A DNA stretch of 64,000 bases from Rhodococcus opacus B4. GTDB taxonomy: Bacteria > Actinomycetota > Actinomycetes > Mycobacteriales > Mycobacteriaceae. Positions 26,770-36,053 of this stretch are shown here, in pieces. The DNA lies in assembly GCF_000010805.1 (NCBI RefSeq), contig NC_012522.1:5456001-5520000 (forward strand), in the 5' to 3' direction. A program made the translations under genes and the position numbers. Under the pieces are notes generated by a model that did no database searches, was not told where the DNA came from, and worked only from the letters and a program-made list of their open reading frames with translations. Numbering within the stretch: the first letter of the stretch is position 1; every line of letters starts with the position of its first letter.

Positions 26770-27597
26770 ATGGACCTCAACACCATCACCGACGTCGTTC
26801 GGCGACCTCCCGACCGGCCGGGTTCGGAGTGGCGCGACGGCGACGCCTGGCTTGCCGGCGGCACGTGGTTGTTCTCCGAGCAGCAACCGCACCTGCGCCG
26901 GCTCGTCGATCTGACGACGCTCGGCTGGGATTCCCTGGTGCCGAGCGATGCGGGTCTCGAGATCGGCGCTACGTGCACGGTCCGTGACCTGTATGCCTTT
27001 GCGCCGCCTGCCGACTGGCTCGCGGGACGGCTGTTCGCCACGAGTTGTGAGGCGTTTCTGGCGTCGTTCAAGGTCTGGAATTCGGCGACGGTGGGCGGCA
27101 ACATCTGCATGGCGCTGCCCGCGGGCCCGATGATCACGTTGGCCGTCGCACTCGAGGCGACGTACACACTGTGGGCGGCCGACGGTTCCGAGCGCACCGT
27201 GGACGCCGCCGAGTTCGTCACGGGCAACCACGAGAACATCCTCGCGCCGGGTGAGATCCTGCGGCGCATCGACATCCCGGTCGGCGCCCTACGCAAGCGG
27301 CACGCGCACCGCCGATTCACGCTGACACACCTGGGCCGGTCCACGCTGTTCATGATCGGCACCCAGACTCCCGGCACCGGCGACCTGCTGCTCACGATCA
27401 CGGCGGGCACCACGCGTCCGATCCGATTCGCGTTCGATGCCGCGCCCGACGCCGGGACGCTGCAGGAGCGCATCGACGCGTTACCCGAGGACATGTGGTT
27501 CGACGACCCCAACGGCACCCCCGGCCACCGTCGTCACCTCGCGAAGCATTTCGCCGAGGAGATCCGGACCGAACTCGCGGCAGGAGGGCGGCGATGA
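26770..27597 (+). CDS. FAD-binding subunit of a xanthine dehydrogenase-family molybdenum hydroxylase
   Basis: 275-residue FAD subunit (XdhB/CoxM type). The FAD site is visible near residue 30 (WLAGGTWLFSEQQP in place of the usual AGGT) and in the second loop SFKVWNSATVGGNICMALPAGPM. The C-terminal CO_deh_flav domain is recognisable (RRFTLTHLGRSTLFMIG). It would pass electrons from the Fe-S clusters of the partner to NAD+ or another acceptor. ATG 26770 has GGAG upstream; its stop overlaps the next start (ATGA), so the two subunits are translationally coupled. First gene of a four-gene operon, divergent from accD3 over 167 nt. Confidence 0.88.
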   Translation: MDLNTITDVVRRPPDRPGSEWRDGDAWLAGGTWLFSEQQPHLRRLVDLTTLGWDSLVPSDAGLEIGATCTVRDLYAFAPPADWLAGRLFATSCEAFLASFKVWNSATVGGNICMALPAGPMITLAVALEATYTLWAADGSERTVDAAEFVTGNHENILAPGEILRRIDIPVGALRKRHAHRRFTLTHLGRSTLFMIGTQTPGTGDLLLTITAGTTRPIRFAFDAAPDAGTLQERIDALPEDMWFDDPNGTPGHRRHLAKHFAEEIRTELAAGGRR

Positions 27598-30311
27598 CGT
27601 ACACCGTCAACGGCAGGACGTTCGACGAGGAGCCGAATCCGGGTCAGTGCCTGCGCACGTTCGTGCGTTCGCTCGGTCATCACGGCGTCAAGAAGGGTTG
27701 CGACGCAGGTGATTGCGGTGCCTGTACGGTGTGGCTCGACGGCGATCCGGTGCACAGTTGCATCACGCCCGCGTTCCGGGCCGAGGGACGTGAGGTGACC
27801 ACCATCGAGGGCCTCGGTTCGCCGGACGATCTGCACCCGGTGCAGCGGCAGTTCCGGGATGCCCCCGGGTTCCAGTGCGGCTTCTGCACCGCGGGGATGA
27901 TCATGACCTCGGCGACGTTCACCGACGCCCAGAAGCAGGACCTGCCCCGTGCGTTGAAGGGCAATCTGTGCCGCTGCACCGGGTACCGGGCGATCGAGGA
28001 CGCGGTGAACGGAGTCGCCGCGATCGAGGTCGCCGAGCCGGGCCGGGCCGTCGGCACCAGCGTCGGGGCGCCCGCGGCCACCGACGTCGTCACGGGCCGC
28101 GCCCGATTCACGATGGACACGGAGATCGACGGCCTGCTGCACATGAAGGTGCTGCATTCGCCGCACGCCCATGCCCGCATCGTCTCGATCGACAAGTCGG
28201 CGGCGCTCGCCGTCCCCGGAGTGCACCGCGTGTACACGTGGGAGGACGTGCCCCGGAAGCTGTACACGACCGCGATCCACACCGATCACCTGGTCGACCC
28301 CGACGACACGTACATCCTCGACGACACGGTGCGCTTCGCCGGACAGCGGGTGGTCGCAGTGGTGGCGGACACGATCGGTGCCGCGGAGGAGGGCTGCCGC
28401 AGGGTGGTCGTCGAGTACGACGTGCTGCCCGCGGTGTTCGACCCGGAAGAGGCGATGGCCGACGGCGCACCGCAACTGCACGGTTCGGACGACCCGTTCG
28501 TCCAGGATCCCGTGCGCAACATCCTGCTCGAACTGCACGGTGAGGTCGGGGACGTCGAGGCCGGGTTCGCCGAGGCGGACGTGATCCACGAGGGCACGTA
28601 CTTCACGCCGCGCGTGCAGCATGCGCATCTCGAGACGCACGGGTCGATCGCCTGGATGGAGGACGGCCGCCTGCACGTGCGCACCAGTTCGCAGTCGCCG
28701 TCGATCGCGAAGGTCAAGCTGGCGCACCTGTTCGATCTGCGTCCCGACCAGCTGCGGGTGTTCTGCGAGCGGGTCGGGGGCGCGTTCGGCGGCAAGCAGG
28801 AGGTGATCTCGGAAGATCTGGTCGCGCTGGCCACCCTCGACACGGGCAGGCCGGTCTGCCTCGAGTTCACCCGGGAAGAAGAGTTCACGACGGCGTCGCC
28901 GCGGCACCCGATGAAGCTGACGGTCAAGCTCGGTGCCCGGGCCGACGGGACGCTCACGGCGTTCCAGGTGCGCAACGTGTCGAACACGGGCGCGTACGGC
29001 AACCACGGGGGCGAGACGTTGTTCGCCGCGGGGGCCGCGATTTCGACGTACCGGTGCCTCAACAAGAAGTTCGACGCGTACTCCGTCTACACGAACACCG
29101 TGCCCAGCGGGGCGCTGCGCGGGTACGGCATGACGCAGCCCGCGTTCGCGGTGGAGTCCGCCATCCACGAACTGGCGGTCGCGCTCGGCATCGACCCCGT
29201 CGAGTTGCGGCGCCGCAACATCGTCCGCCCCGGCGACTCACTGGTGGCGATCGAGGACGGGCCCGACGACGTCGTGTTCGGGGAGGACGGGCTCGGGCAG
29301 TGCCTCGACCTCGTGGACGCCGCCTTGGCACGAACTGCGAACGGGCAGGTGCTGGGCGAGGATTGGCTCGTCGGCGTGGGCACCGCGTGCGGGCTGCACG
29401 AGACGGCGCCGCCGACCGAACACATCTCGGAGGCGTGGGCGACGCTCGGCGCCGACGGCGTGTACGAACTCGCCGTCGGCACCGTCGAATTCGGTGAGGG
29501 GACGTCGACGGCGCACGTGCAGATCGCGGCGACCCAGCTCGGCACGACGCCGTCGCGGGTGCGTCTCGTGCAGTCCGACACCGACCGCACGGGTTTCGAC
29601 ACGGGGGCGTTCGCCAGTGCGGGCCTCTTCGTCGCGGGCAACGCCGTGTCGCAGGCGTCGGAAGCGCTGCGCACCCGCATCCTGGCGTTCGCCGCCGCGC
29701 ACACCGGGGTCGACGTCGCGTCCTGCTCGATGGACGACGACGGGGTGCTCTGCGACGGCACACGCGTGCCGTTGACCGAACTCCTCGACGCCGCCCGCCC
29801 CCGAGGCATCCGGTTCACCGAGGCGCGCAAGGCGTACGGGTCGCCGCGCAGCGTCGTCTCCAACGCCCACGGCTTCCGCATCGCCGTCCACCGGGTGACG
29901 GGCGAGATCCGCATCCTCTACAGCGTCCAGGCCACGGACGCCGGGGTGATCATCAACCCGGTGCAGGTGCGCGGCCAGATCGAGGGCGGCGTCGCCCAGG
30001 GCATCGGATTCGTGTTGACCGAGAACTTCCACGTCGACGACAAGGGCGTGATGACCAACCCCACCCTGCGCAACTACCGCATCCCCACCTTCGCCGACAT
30101 TCCCCGAACCGAAGTGCTGCTGGTCGATTCGTCCGACTCCGTCGGGCCGATGCGCGCGAAGGGTATGGCGGAGTGCTGCATCAACCCGGTGGCGCCTGCG
30201 CTGGCCAACGCGCTGGAAGACGCGACGGGCGTGCGTTTCCGCGAGTTGCCGCTCACCCCCGAGCGCATCTACAGCCGCATCGGCGAGAGCCGATCGGTTC
30301 CGACGACCTGA
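27594..30311 (+). CDS. Fused [2Fe-2S]/molybdopterin subunit of xanthine dehydrogenase-like hydroxylase
   Basis: 905-residue fusion of the XdhC/CoxS-type Fe-S domain with the large molybdenum domain. Residues 1-75 carry the plant-type 2Fe-2S motif (GCDAGDCGACTVWLDG...C) and ~75-160 the second cluster (CGFCTAGMIM ... CRCTGYRAIEDAV). The Mo domain starts near 170 (TGRARFTMDTEIDGLLHMKVL) with RVGGAFGGKQE, GALRGYGMTQPAFAVE and the active-site Glu block MRAKGMAECCINP near the end. Such enzymes hydroxylate purines, N-heterocycles or aldehydes; the substrate is not evident. ATG 27594 overlaps the FAD gene stop. Subunits are more often separate, so the fusion is notable. Confidence 0.9.
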   Translation: MTYTVNGRTFDEEPNPGQCLRTFVRSLGHHGVKKGCDAGDCGACTVWLDGDPVHSCITPAFRAEGREVTTIEGLGSPDDLHPVQRQFRDAPGFQCGFCTAGMIMTSATFTDAQKQDLPRALKGNLCRCTGYRAIEDAVNGVAAIEVAEPGRAVGTSVGAPAATDVVTGRARFTMDTEIDGLLHMKVLHSPHAHARIVSIDKSAALAVPGVHRVYTWEDVPRKLYTTAIHTDHLVDPDDTYILDDTVRFAGQRVVAVVADTIGAAEEGCRRVVVEYDVLPAVFDPEEAMADGAPQLHGSDDPFVQDPVRNILLELHGEVGDVEAGFAEADVIHEGTYFTPRVQHAHLETHGSIAWMEDGRLHVRTSSQSPSIAKVKLAHLFDLRPDQLRVFCERVGGAFGGKQEVISEDLVALATLDTGRPVCLEFTREEEFTTASPRHPMKLTVKLGARADGTLTAFQVRNVSNTGAYGNHGGETLFAAGAAISTYRCLNKKFDAYSVYTNTVPSGALRGYGMTQPAFAVESAIHELAVALGIDPVELRRRNIVRPGDSLVAIEDGPDDVVFGEDGLGQCLDLVDAALARTANGQVLGEDWLVGVGTACGLHETAPPTEHISEAWATLGADGVYELAVGTVEFGEGTSTAHVQIAATQLGTTPSRVRLVQSDTDRTGFDTGAFASAGLFVAGNAVSQASEALRTRILAFAAAHTGVDVASCSMDDDGVLCDGTRVPLTELLDAARPRGIRFTEARKAYGSPRSVVSNAHGFRIAVHRVTGEIRILYSVQATDAGVIINPVQVRGQIEGGVAQGIGFVLTENFHVDDKGVMTNPTLRNYRIPTFADIPRTEVLLVDSSDSVGPMRAKGMAECCINPVAPALANALEDATGVRFRELPLTPERIYSRIGESRSVPTT

Positions 30312-30328
30312 GCCGGGAGGAGAGGGCG

Positions 30329-31315
30329 ATGGACACCGAGAAACCCACCGAGAAGTTCACCGGCAACGCCGCGACGGTCATCATCGGCCAGAAGGTGCGT
30401 GCCGGGTCCGAGGAGGCCTTCGAGGCCTGGCAGCGGGACATGAACGCGGCCGCGTCCCGTTACCCCGGATTTCTGGGCGCCGAGATCTCCGCACCCACAG
30501 CCGTGCAACCCGACTGGGTGGTGGTCTACCGCTTCGACTCCGTCGCCCACGTGCAGGCGTGGATCAACAGCGCCACCCGGCAGGACCGCCTCGACGCCGG
30601 ACAGCCGTACTTCGACGGCCCCGCCACCCAGCAGGTCATCACCGGTGGCGGCGTGCGGGAGGCGGATCCGCTCGTGACGGTCGTCGTGACGCACCGTGTC
30701 CGCCCGGAACACGTCGACGACTTCCTCGCGTGGCAGGACCGACTGCGACTGGAGGAGAGCAGGTTCGACGGCTTCCGCGGGAGCGAACTGTTCCGCCCCG
30801 TCGAAGGTGTCCAGGACGAGTGGACCGCGCTGTACCGCTACGACAACGCCGCCGACCTCGACGCGTGGCTCACCTCCGCGAAACGTCAGGAGTTGCTCGC
30901 GGAGGGGGAGAAGTTCCACGACTTCGAATTGCGCACCATCGACAACTCCTTCGGCAGCTGGTTCGCGTTCGACGAGAACGGCCGCGAGGCGCCGCCGCCG
31001 TCCGAGACCAAGACGTCGATCGCGGTGTGGGTCGGCCTCTATCCGACGGTCGTGATCCTCACCCTCGCGCTGTCGCCGCTGAAGATGCCGCTGTGGCTCG
31101 GTCTGCTCGTCGGAAACCTGCTGTCCAGCTTCATCATGAGCTTCGTGACGATGCCCTACTACGTGAACAGGCTGCTGGGGCACTGGCTACGGCCGGCCCC
31201 GGGCGTTCCCGAATCGAAGACGAACCTTCGAGGGCTCGCGGTCGTCTCCGGGGCTATGGTGTTCTGGGTCGTCGTCTTCTATTTGGTGACCACCCAGTTC
31301 TGGACCCTGCCCTGA
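30329..31315 (+). CDS. Tandem ABM-domain membrane protein in the molybdenum hydroxylase operon
   Basis: 328-residue protein with two antibiotic-biosynthesis-monooxygenase (dimeric alpha/beta barrel) domains, residues ~15-105 (VIIGQKVRAGSEEAFEAWQRDMNAA...) and ~120-215 (VVVTHRVRPEHVDDFLAWQDRL...), then two to three hydrophobic helices (~245-275, 300-325). The repeated pattern WVVVYRFDSVAHVQAWI / WTALYRYDNAADLDAWL shows internal duplication. ABM domains oxygenate aromatic compounds or simply bind them; here they would face one side of the membrane. SD GGGAGGAGAGG before ATG 30329, only 17 nt after the Mo subunit, so part of the same operon and perhaps part of the same catabolic route. Confidence 0.75.
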   Translation: MDTEKPTEKFTGNAATVIIGQKVRAGSEEAFEAWQRDMNAAASRYPGFLGAEISAPTAVQPDWVVVYRFDSVAHVQAWINSATRQDRLDAGQPYFDGPATQQVITGGGVREADPLVTVVVTHRVRPEHVDDFLAWQDRLRLEESRFDGFRGSELFRPVEGVQDEWTALYRYDNAADLDAWLTSAKRQELLAEGEKFHDFELRTIDNSFGSWFAFDENGREAPPPSETKTSIAVWVGLYPTVVILTLALSPLKMPLWLGLLVGNLLSSFIMSFVTMPYYVNRLLGHWLRPAPGVPESKTNLRGLAVVSGAMVFWVVVFYLVTTQFWTLP

Positions 31316-31337
31316 CACCGAGAGAAACGGGTGCCAT

Positions 31338-31805
31338 ATGTCAGCCTCGGAAATCCGAGTGAGCCGAAAGATCGACGCGCCCGCGAGCGCGGTGTGGAAT
31401 GTCCTCACCGACCTGGACAACGCCGAGTCGGTTCTGAGCGGCGTGGAGAAGCTCGAGCGACTGGACTCGACGAAATACGAGGTCGGCACGCGGTGGCGTG
31501 AGACCCGGGTGCTGTTCGGCAAGTCGTCGTCCGAGGAGATGTGGGTCGCGGAGATCGATCCGGAGAAGCGCACGGTGGTGAAGGCCTCGTCCCGCGGCGC
31601 CGACTACACGACGGTGTTCACCCTGACGCCCGCCGGCGACGGCACCACCCTGACGTTTCACTTCTCGGCGGAAGCATCCGGCATGGGTGCGATTTCGCGG
31701 GTCCTGATGAAGGTGTTCGGCTCGTTCGCGCTGAAGGCCACCACCAAGATGATCCGGCAGGATCTCGACGACATCGCGGCCGCCGCCGAGAAGCGGACCG
31801 GCTGA
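31338..31805 (+). CDS. SRPBCC (START-like) protein, CoxG-like
   Basis: 155-residue START-like fold protein: SEIRVSRKIDAPASAVWNVLTDLDNAESVLSGVEKLERLD at the start is the usual SRPBCC beginning, and the C-terminal amphipathic helix MKVFGSFALKATTKMIRQDLDDIAAAAEK closes the hydrophobic cavity. It follows the ABM-membrane gene by 22 nt. In CO dehydrogenase and other molybdenum hydroxylase clusters a SRPBCC protein (CoxG) helps membrane recruitment of the enzyme; a similar role is inferred. It also distantly resembles the SRPBCC toxin class (Rv0910), but no antitoxin is adjacent. It converges on the multicopper oxidase gene with a 6-nt gap. Confidence 0.8.
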   Translation: MSASEIRVSRKIDAPASAVWNVLTDLDNAESVLSGVEKLERLDSTKYEVGTRWRETRVLFGKSSSEEMWVAEIDPEKRTVVKASSRGADYTTVFTLTPAGDGTTLTFHFSAEASGMGAISRVLMKVFGSFALKATTKMIRQDLDDIAAAAEKRTG

Positions 31806-31811
31806 CCGCGC

Positions 31812-34800
31812 TTACCGGCCGCCGAGCGGCACGGGACCCATCGACGCGGGAAGCGTGGGAAGTGTGCCCAGCGGCAACGGCACCACCGTCGTGGACTGCG
31901 GGTCCGGGCGGCCCAGCCCGAACTTGCGGACCTCGGTGCCGCCCGGCCCGCCGCCGCTGACGAGCAGGTCTGCGCCCGTGGTGGTGCTGGTCGTGGCCAC
32001 CTGCACACCGGTGCCGGGTGGGCCGCCGGCGAACGGCGCGAACGACGCGATCTGGGTGAAGGCGACGGCGCCGTCGGAGTGATGGTTCGGGCTCTCCAAG
32101 TACATGCGCGGTTCGCCGTCGAGGCGTGACCCGCTCGACCACACGCGGACCGTGCCGTCGCCTCCGAGCATGCCGGTGACGATGCTCTTCGCGCCGCCCT
32201 CGGCGCCGGCCACCCAGCCCGTCGCGAGGGAGACACCGCCGACGTAGTTCTCGTCGAACGCCAGGAACTCCGACGTCGTCCTCGGGCCACCGGTGTGGCC
32301 GGCGTGCTCGTCCGCGGTCCCGTCGGCCTCCGCCGCGGCGGTCGGCTCGAACAGGTCGTACCGGAACGTCTTCACCCGAGGTGCTTCTCCCGGTCCCGGG
32401 GCGGTGACGATGCTCGCCCGGCCCGACGCGGTGTCGACCAGGCCGGTGGCGACGGTGACCCCGGACTCCGAACCGGGGTAGGGGGTGAACGTCGAGAAGG
32501 TCTCGGGTGCCTCGCCCCGGTCCGCGGGCAGGGTGGACGAGAACACCTTCACCTGAGTTTCGGTGCCCGGTCCGGTGCCGACGATGATGTTGTCGGCCAG
32601 CGCGTTTCCGTCGATGTCCGCGCCCGCGACGGTCACGCCCCCGCGGAAGCCGGCGTCGAACGGGGCGAACCGGGCCAACTCGGCGGTGAACGGGCCCGAG
32701 CCGACGTCGTTGCCGTCGTACGCGACGACTTCCGGCGCCGCGCCGGCACCCGTACCGGCGACGAGATCGAGAATCATGTCGCCGTTGACGTCGGCCGTCG
32801 CCACCGTCGGGGCGCCCTCGAAGGAGGGGAACGGGGTGACGGCGGCGATCACCTTGTCGCCGTTGCCGTCGTGGACCTGCACGGTGGCGGGCGTGCCCGG
32901 GGTTCCCGGCACCGCCACGGCATACGTCGACACCTCCGGAATCACGTTGACGGTGGCCATCAGTCCGTTGTCCTCGTGGTTGAGGCGGTGGCAGTGGATC
33001 ACGAAAGTGCCGGTGTACTCGGTGAATTTGGTGCGCAGCGTCACCGATGCGGGCTCCAGCGCGTTCTCGTTCGCGTCGGTGACGGGTGCGGGCACGTTGA
33101 CGTTGTCCTCGCCCCACGGCTGCACCCCGGTCCTGGTGCCCGCGATCGGATCGACGATCTCCATCACTTGGAAGTCGTTGACGTGGATGTGCATCGGGTG
33201 CTCGTCGTTGTTGAGGTTCGTGATCGTCCATTCCTCGACCGAATTGAGGCGCGGCTGGATCAGCGGGATGTTCGGGAACGTGTTGTCGTCGAACTCGTAC
33301 GTGAACGCCTTCGGGTCGCTGTTGCTGGCCTTCTCGTTGCCGAACCCGCCCGACACCGTGAGGGTGCGCATGACGTCGGGCGTCATCACCGACGTGTCCA
33401 CGAAGGACGTGTAGGCGTCCAGATTCTGGCCGGGCTCGAACGGCGTGGTCCGGCCTTCGCCGCTGTCGGGTGTGACGCGGACGAGAGTTTGGGTGGGGAA
33501 GGTGAAGAAGCCGTCGGCGTAGCTGATGACCGACGGGTCGACGGTCACCGTGCCCAGTTCGGCCGGCGGATTGCCGGTGCCGTTGTTCGTGTAGAGCACG
33601 CCGGGATTGGTGACGGGCTTCGCCCCCTCCAGCGGCGGCATGTCGAGCACCAGATCGCCGGTGTCCGGCATCGTCACGGCGATCGCGTACCGCGACCCCG
33701 GCGGAATGACCAGCCGGGTGCCGTCACCGCCGACCGGCCGCTGCACCTGGGTGAACGGGTTGCCGTCCTGGCCGACGATCGAGAACTGGGGATGCTTGCC
33801 CGTCGCGGTCTCGGTGAGCCGCAGCGGCATGTACGCGAAGTCGCTGATGTTCGCCAGCACCCAGATCTCCGTCTGGCCCGGCTTCAGTTTCAGCTCCGGC
33901 TGGAACTGCCCGTTGATCGTGTACTGCACGTCGCGTTCGTTGTCCGGCAGCGACGGATCAGCGGGGACGGTGGTCGAATCACCGCGGAAACTCTGCAGAT
34001 TGCCCGGCACGAACTGGTTCTGCCCGCGATGATTGGCCGGGGACAGCGGACCGGCATACCAGTTGGTGACGTACTGGGCGCCGTCCGTCGTCTCGGCGAA
34101 GTTCACCGGGGCGAGGCTCGGCGAGTACGTGCCGTCGGCCAGCTGTGATCCCTGCGGGGGTGTCAGCGTGCTCACGAACTGCGGCCAGTTCGGGTCGTTC
34201 AGCTGGTGTCCCTTGCCTTTGCGGTCGAAGACGAAGTTGTACTGCAGCGCCATGTCGCGGATGGGAACGTCGTTCTGTGTCACCAGGGGAAGGTTGCCGT
34301 CGGGACGCCCGATCTCCAGCAGTCCCGCGAGCCCCGCGTACGTCTGCTGCGCGGTCAGCGTGTGACGGTGACTGTGGTACCAGTACATGCCGTTCGGCAT
34401 GTCCTTCGGCACCGCGTAGTCGTACACGTTGCCCATCCCGGCGGGGATGTCGAGCAGCACGTTGTCGGCGTTGCCGTCCGGACTCACGTGCAGACCGTGG
34501 GTGTGCAGGTTCAGCGGCGCGGACTCGAGGGCAGGCGGATAGACCGGGACGTCACCACCCGCCGGCGTGAACGCGGGGTCGTAGAAGTCCTCGATCGTCA
34601 GGCCCCGCAGATCGTTGTCGTAGTGGATGATCAGGCGCTCGCCCGGATCGACGCGCAACGTCGGCGCCGGATAGAGGTCGTCACCCGTGGTCGAGCCGTT
34701 CGAACTCCTGCCCTGCAGAACCTCGTATCCGAAGACCAGGAAATTGGAGACCGGTTCCGAGACGGTGTCGAGGTGGACGGTGCCCTGATGGGCGGACAGC

Positions 34801-34994
34801 CGGACCTCGAGCACCCCGTTCTCGCTCGACAGCTTGACCGGCTCCTCGTAGGCGACCGGGGAGCCGCCGGGGCCGGCGTTGCCACCGCCCGCGCTGCTCG
34901 GCTCGTCGGACGTGCACGCCGTCAGCGCCGACGTCATGGACACGACCACGGCGACGGCGATGGCGACGATCGGCTTCCTGCGACGGACGACCAT
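31812..34994 (-). CDS. Large multicopper oxidase lipoprotein with C-terminal propeller-like region
   Basis: 1060-residue exported oxidase. ATG 34994 starts a lipoprotein signal (MVVRRRKPIVAIAVAVVVSM then lipobox LTAC). Cupredoxin domains fill residues ~45-690 and the copper ligands are seen as HTHGLHVSP, WYHSHRHT, HPMHIHVNDF and HCHRLNHEDNGLM (T1/T2/T3 sites, with Met axial ligand region). Residues ~700-1050 hold repeated VNGDMILDLVAGTGAG / DIDGNALADNIIVGTGPGTE type units, like FG-GAP/VCBS beta-propeller repeats, unusual for this class. It could oxidise metal ions or phenolics at the cell surface, with the propeller for binding. The longer frame from 35030 is not needed. Confidence 0.88.
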   Translation of the reverse strand: MVVRRRKPIVAIAVAVVVSMTSALTACTSDEPSSAGGGNAGPGGSPVAYEEPVKLSSENGVLEVRLSAHQGTVHLDTVSEPVSNFLVFGYEVLQGRSSNGSTTGDDLYPAPTLRVDPGERLIIHYDNDLRGLTIEDFYDPAFTPAGGDVPVYPPALESAPLNLHTHGLHVSPDGNADNVLLDIPAGMGNVYDYAVPKDMPNGMYWYHSHRHTLTAQQTYAGLAGLLEIGRPDGNLPLVTQNDVPIRDMALQYNFVFDRKGKGHQLNDPNWPQFVSTLTPPQGSQLADGTYSPSLAPVNFAETTDGAQYVTNWYAGPLSPANHRGQNQFVPGNLQSFRGDSTTVPADPSLPDNERDVQYTINGQFQPELKLKPGQTEIWVLANISDFAYMPLRLTETATGKHPQFSIVGQDGNPFTQVQRPVGGDGTRLVIPPGSRYAIAVTMPDTGDLVLDMPPLEGAKPVTNPGVLYTNNGTGNPPAELGTVTVDPSVISYADGFFTFPTQTLVRVTPDSGEGRTTPFEPGQNLDAYTSFVDTSVMTPDVMRTLTVSGGFGNEKASNSDPKAFTYEFDDNTFPNIPLIQPRLNSVEEWTITNLNNDEHPMHIHVNDFQVMEIVDPIAGTRTGVQPWGEDNVNVPAPVTDANENALEPASVTLRTKFTEYTGTFVIHCHRLNHEDNGLMATVNVIPEVSTYAVAVPGTPGTPATVQVHDGNGDKVIAAVTPFPSFEGAPTVATADVNGDMILDLVAGTGAGAAPEVVAYDGNDVGSGPFTAELARFAPFDAGFRGGVTVAGADIDGNALADNIIVGTGPGTETQVKVFSSTLPADRGEAPETFSTFTPYPGSESGVTVATGLVDTASGRASIVTAPGPGEAPRVKTFRYDLFEPTAAAEADGTADEHAGHTGGPRTTSEFLAFDENYVGGVSLATGWVAGAEGGAKSIVTGMLGGDGTVRVWSSGSRLDGEPRMYLESPNHHSDGAVAFTQIASFAPFAGGPPGTGVQVATTSTTTGADLLVSGGGPGGTEVRKFGLGRPDPQSTTVVPLPLGTLPTLPASMGPVPLGGR

Positions 34995-35185
34995 GGTGTT
35001 CCCCGTTCCGAAACGGCAGCTGAGCAGCATCGATCGACGATTCGAAGACTACCCGGGGAACTTGGGCGGCCACCGGGATTCGCTACCAGATTGTGCGCCG
35101 GTCACGGTGGGGGTGAAGGCGTACGCGGGAGGACCCCTTCAGGTCCGAGCGTGTCCTGGCTGGACGGGCCGGTTCTGCTGCTTGA

Positions 35186-36037
35186 TGTGCGCGATTTCAG
35201 ATCACGGACGGCCGCAAGCTGCGGTTGCCGAAGATCGGGGACGTGGACGTGCGCTGGTCTCGGGAGTTGCCGTCCGAGCCGTCGAGTGTGACCGTGATCA
35301 AGGATGCGTCGGGTCGGTACTTCGCGTCGTTCGTGGTGGTGCTCGACGACGAACCGATGCCGGAGCTGGACACCGACGTCGGTCTCGATCTCGGATTGGC
35401 GACGTTCGTGGTTCTCTCGAACGGGAAGGTTGTCGACTCGCCGAAGTTCTTCCGCCGCGCCGAACGTCGGCTCCGTAAGGCGCAACAGAATCTGTCCCGC
35501 AAGCAGAAAGGGTCGAAGAACAGGGCCAAGGCCCGAATCACGGTGGCCCGGGCACACGCCAAGATCCGCGATGCCAGACTCGACTTTGCGCACAAGCGTT
35601 CCATGGCGATCATCCGCGAGAACCAAGCGGTGTACGTCGAGGACCTGTGCGTGAAAGGGCTGGCACGGACCAGGTTGGCGAAGTCGGTGCACGATGCCGG
35701 ATGGTCCATGTTCACCCGATTGCTCGAGGAGAAGGCTACCCGGTACGGGCGGCACTTCTCGAGGGTCGATCGGTGGTTCCCGTCGTCGCAACTGTGCTCG
35801 GTGTGCGGGCGGATCGACGGCCTCAAGCCGCTGTCGGTGCGTTGGTGGACTTGCCCGTGCGGAGCCGAGCACGATCGGGATCTCAATGCAGCACGAAACA
35901 TTCTCGCCGCCGGACGGGCGGAGAGGCTAAACGCCTGTGGAGCGCAGGTAAGACCGGAACGTGTTCCGGCGCAGCGCGGCGAAGCAGGAACCCACCGAGA
36001 GCGCCAATCGGCGCTGGTAGGAATCCCTGGCCTTTAA
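35186..36037 (+). pseudogene. tnpB: 5'-truncated TnpB RNA-guided endonuclease
   Basis: C-terminal ~280 residues of a TnpB (OrfB) protein, the transposon-encoded ancestor of Cas12. Coding similarity begins around FQITDGRKLRLPKIGDVDVRW, with an in-frame TGA at 35183 and no N-terminal segment upstream, so ~100 residues are missing. The RuvC triad is intact: Asp in DVGLDLGLATF, Glu in VYVEDLCVKGL and Asp in CGAEHDRDLNAARNIL, with the zinc ribbon CSVCG ... CPCG between. The only in-frame starts are TTG-like (35225). Without the wedge/REC part the product should be inactive. Confidence 0.85.
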
Positions 36038-36053
36038 GCCGAGGAGGACGTCA
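35930..36053 (+). ncRNA. Candidate omega-RNA (reRNA) at the TnpB right end
   Basis: TnpB elements make a guide RNA from the 3' end of tnpB through the right end, with the guide taken from flanking DNA. The 3' part of this tnpB and the hairpin ending at GTCAA around 36053 fit that layout. Boundaries are approximate and transcription is unproven; with a truncated TnpB it may be non-functional. Confidence 0.4.

Larger units (their letters stand above)
35186..36053 (+). mobile_element. IS605/IS607-type TnpB element remnant, left part deleted
   Basis: Partial insertion element. The body is a 5'-truncated tnpB, and the right end (about 36018-36053) is a hairpin, GGAATCCCTGGCC-TTTA-AGCCGAGGAGGACG-like, ending in GTCAA, typical of IS200/IS605-group right ends. 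No tnpA, and no left end is seen in 34995-35185. The right end abuts the stop codon (36051-36053) of the ABC permease gene. Confidence 0.75.

Noticed and set aside
31338..31805. SRPBCC gene as toxin partner of the MT0933-like antitoxin
   Set aside because: 28 kb apart and embedded in the molybdenum hydroxylase operon; the N-terminal sequence is closer to CoxG-like than Rv0910-like proteins.
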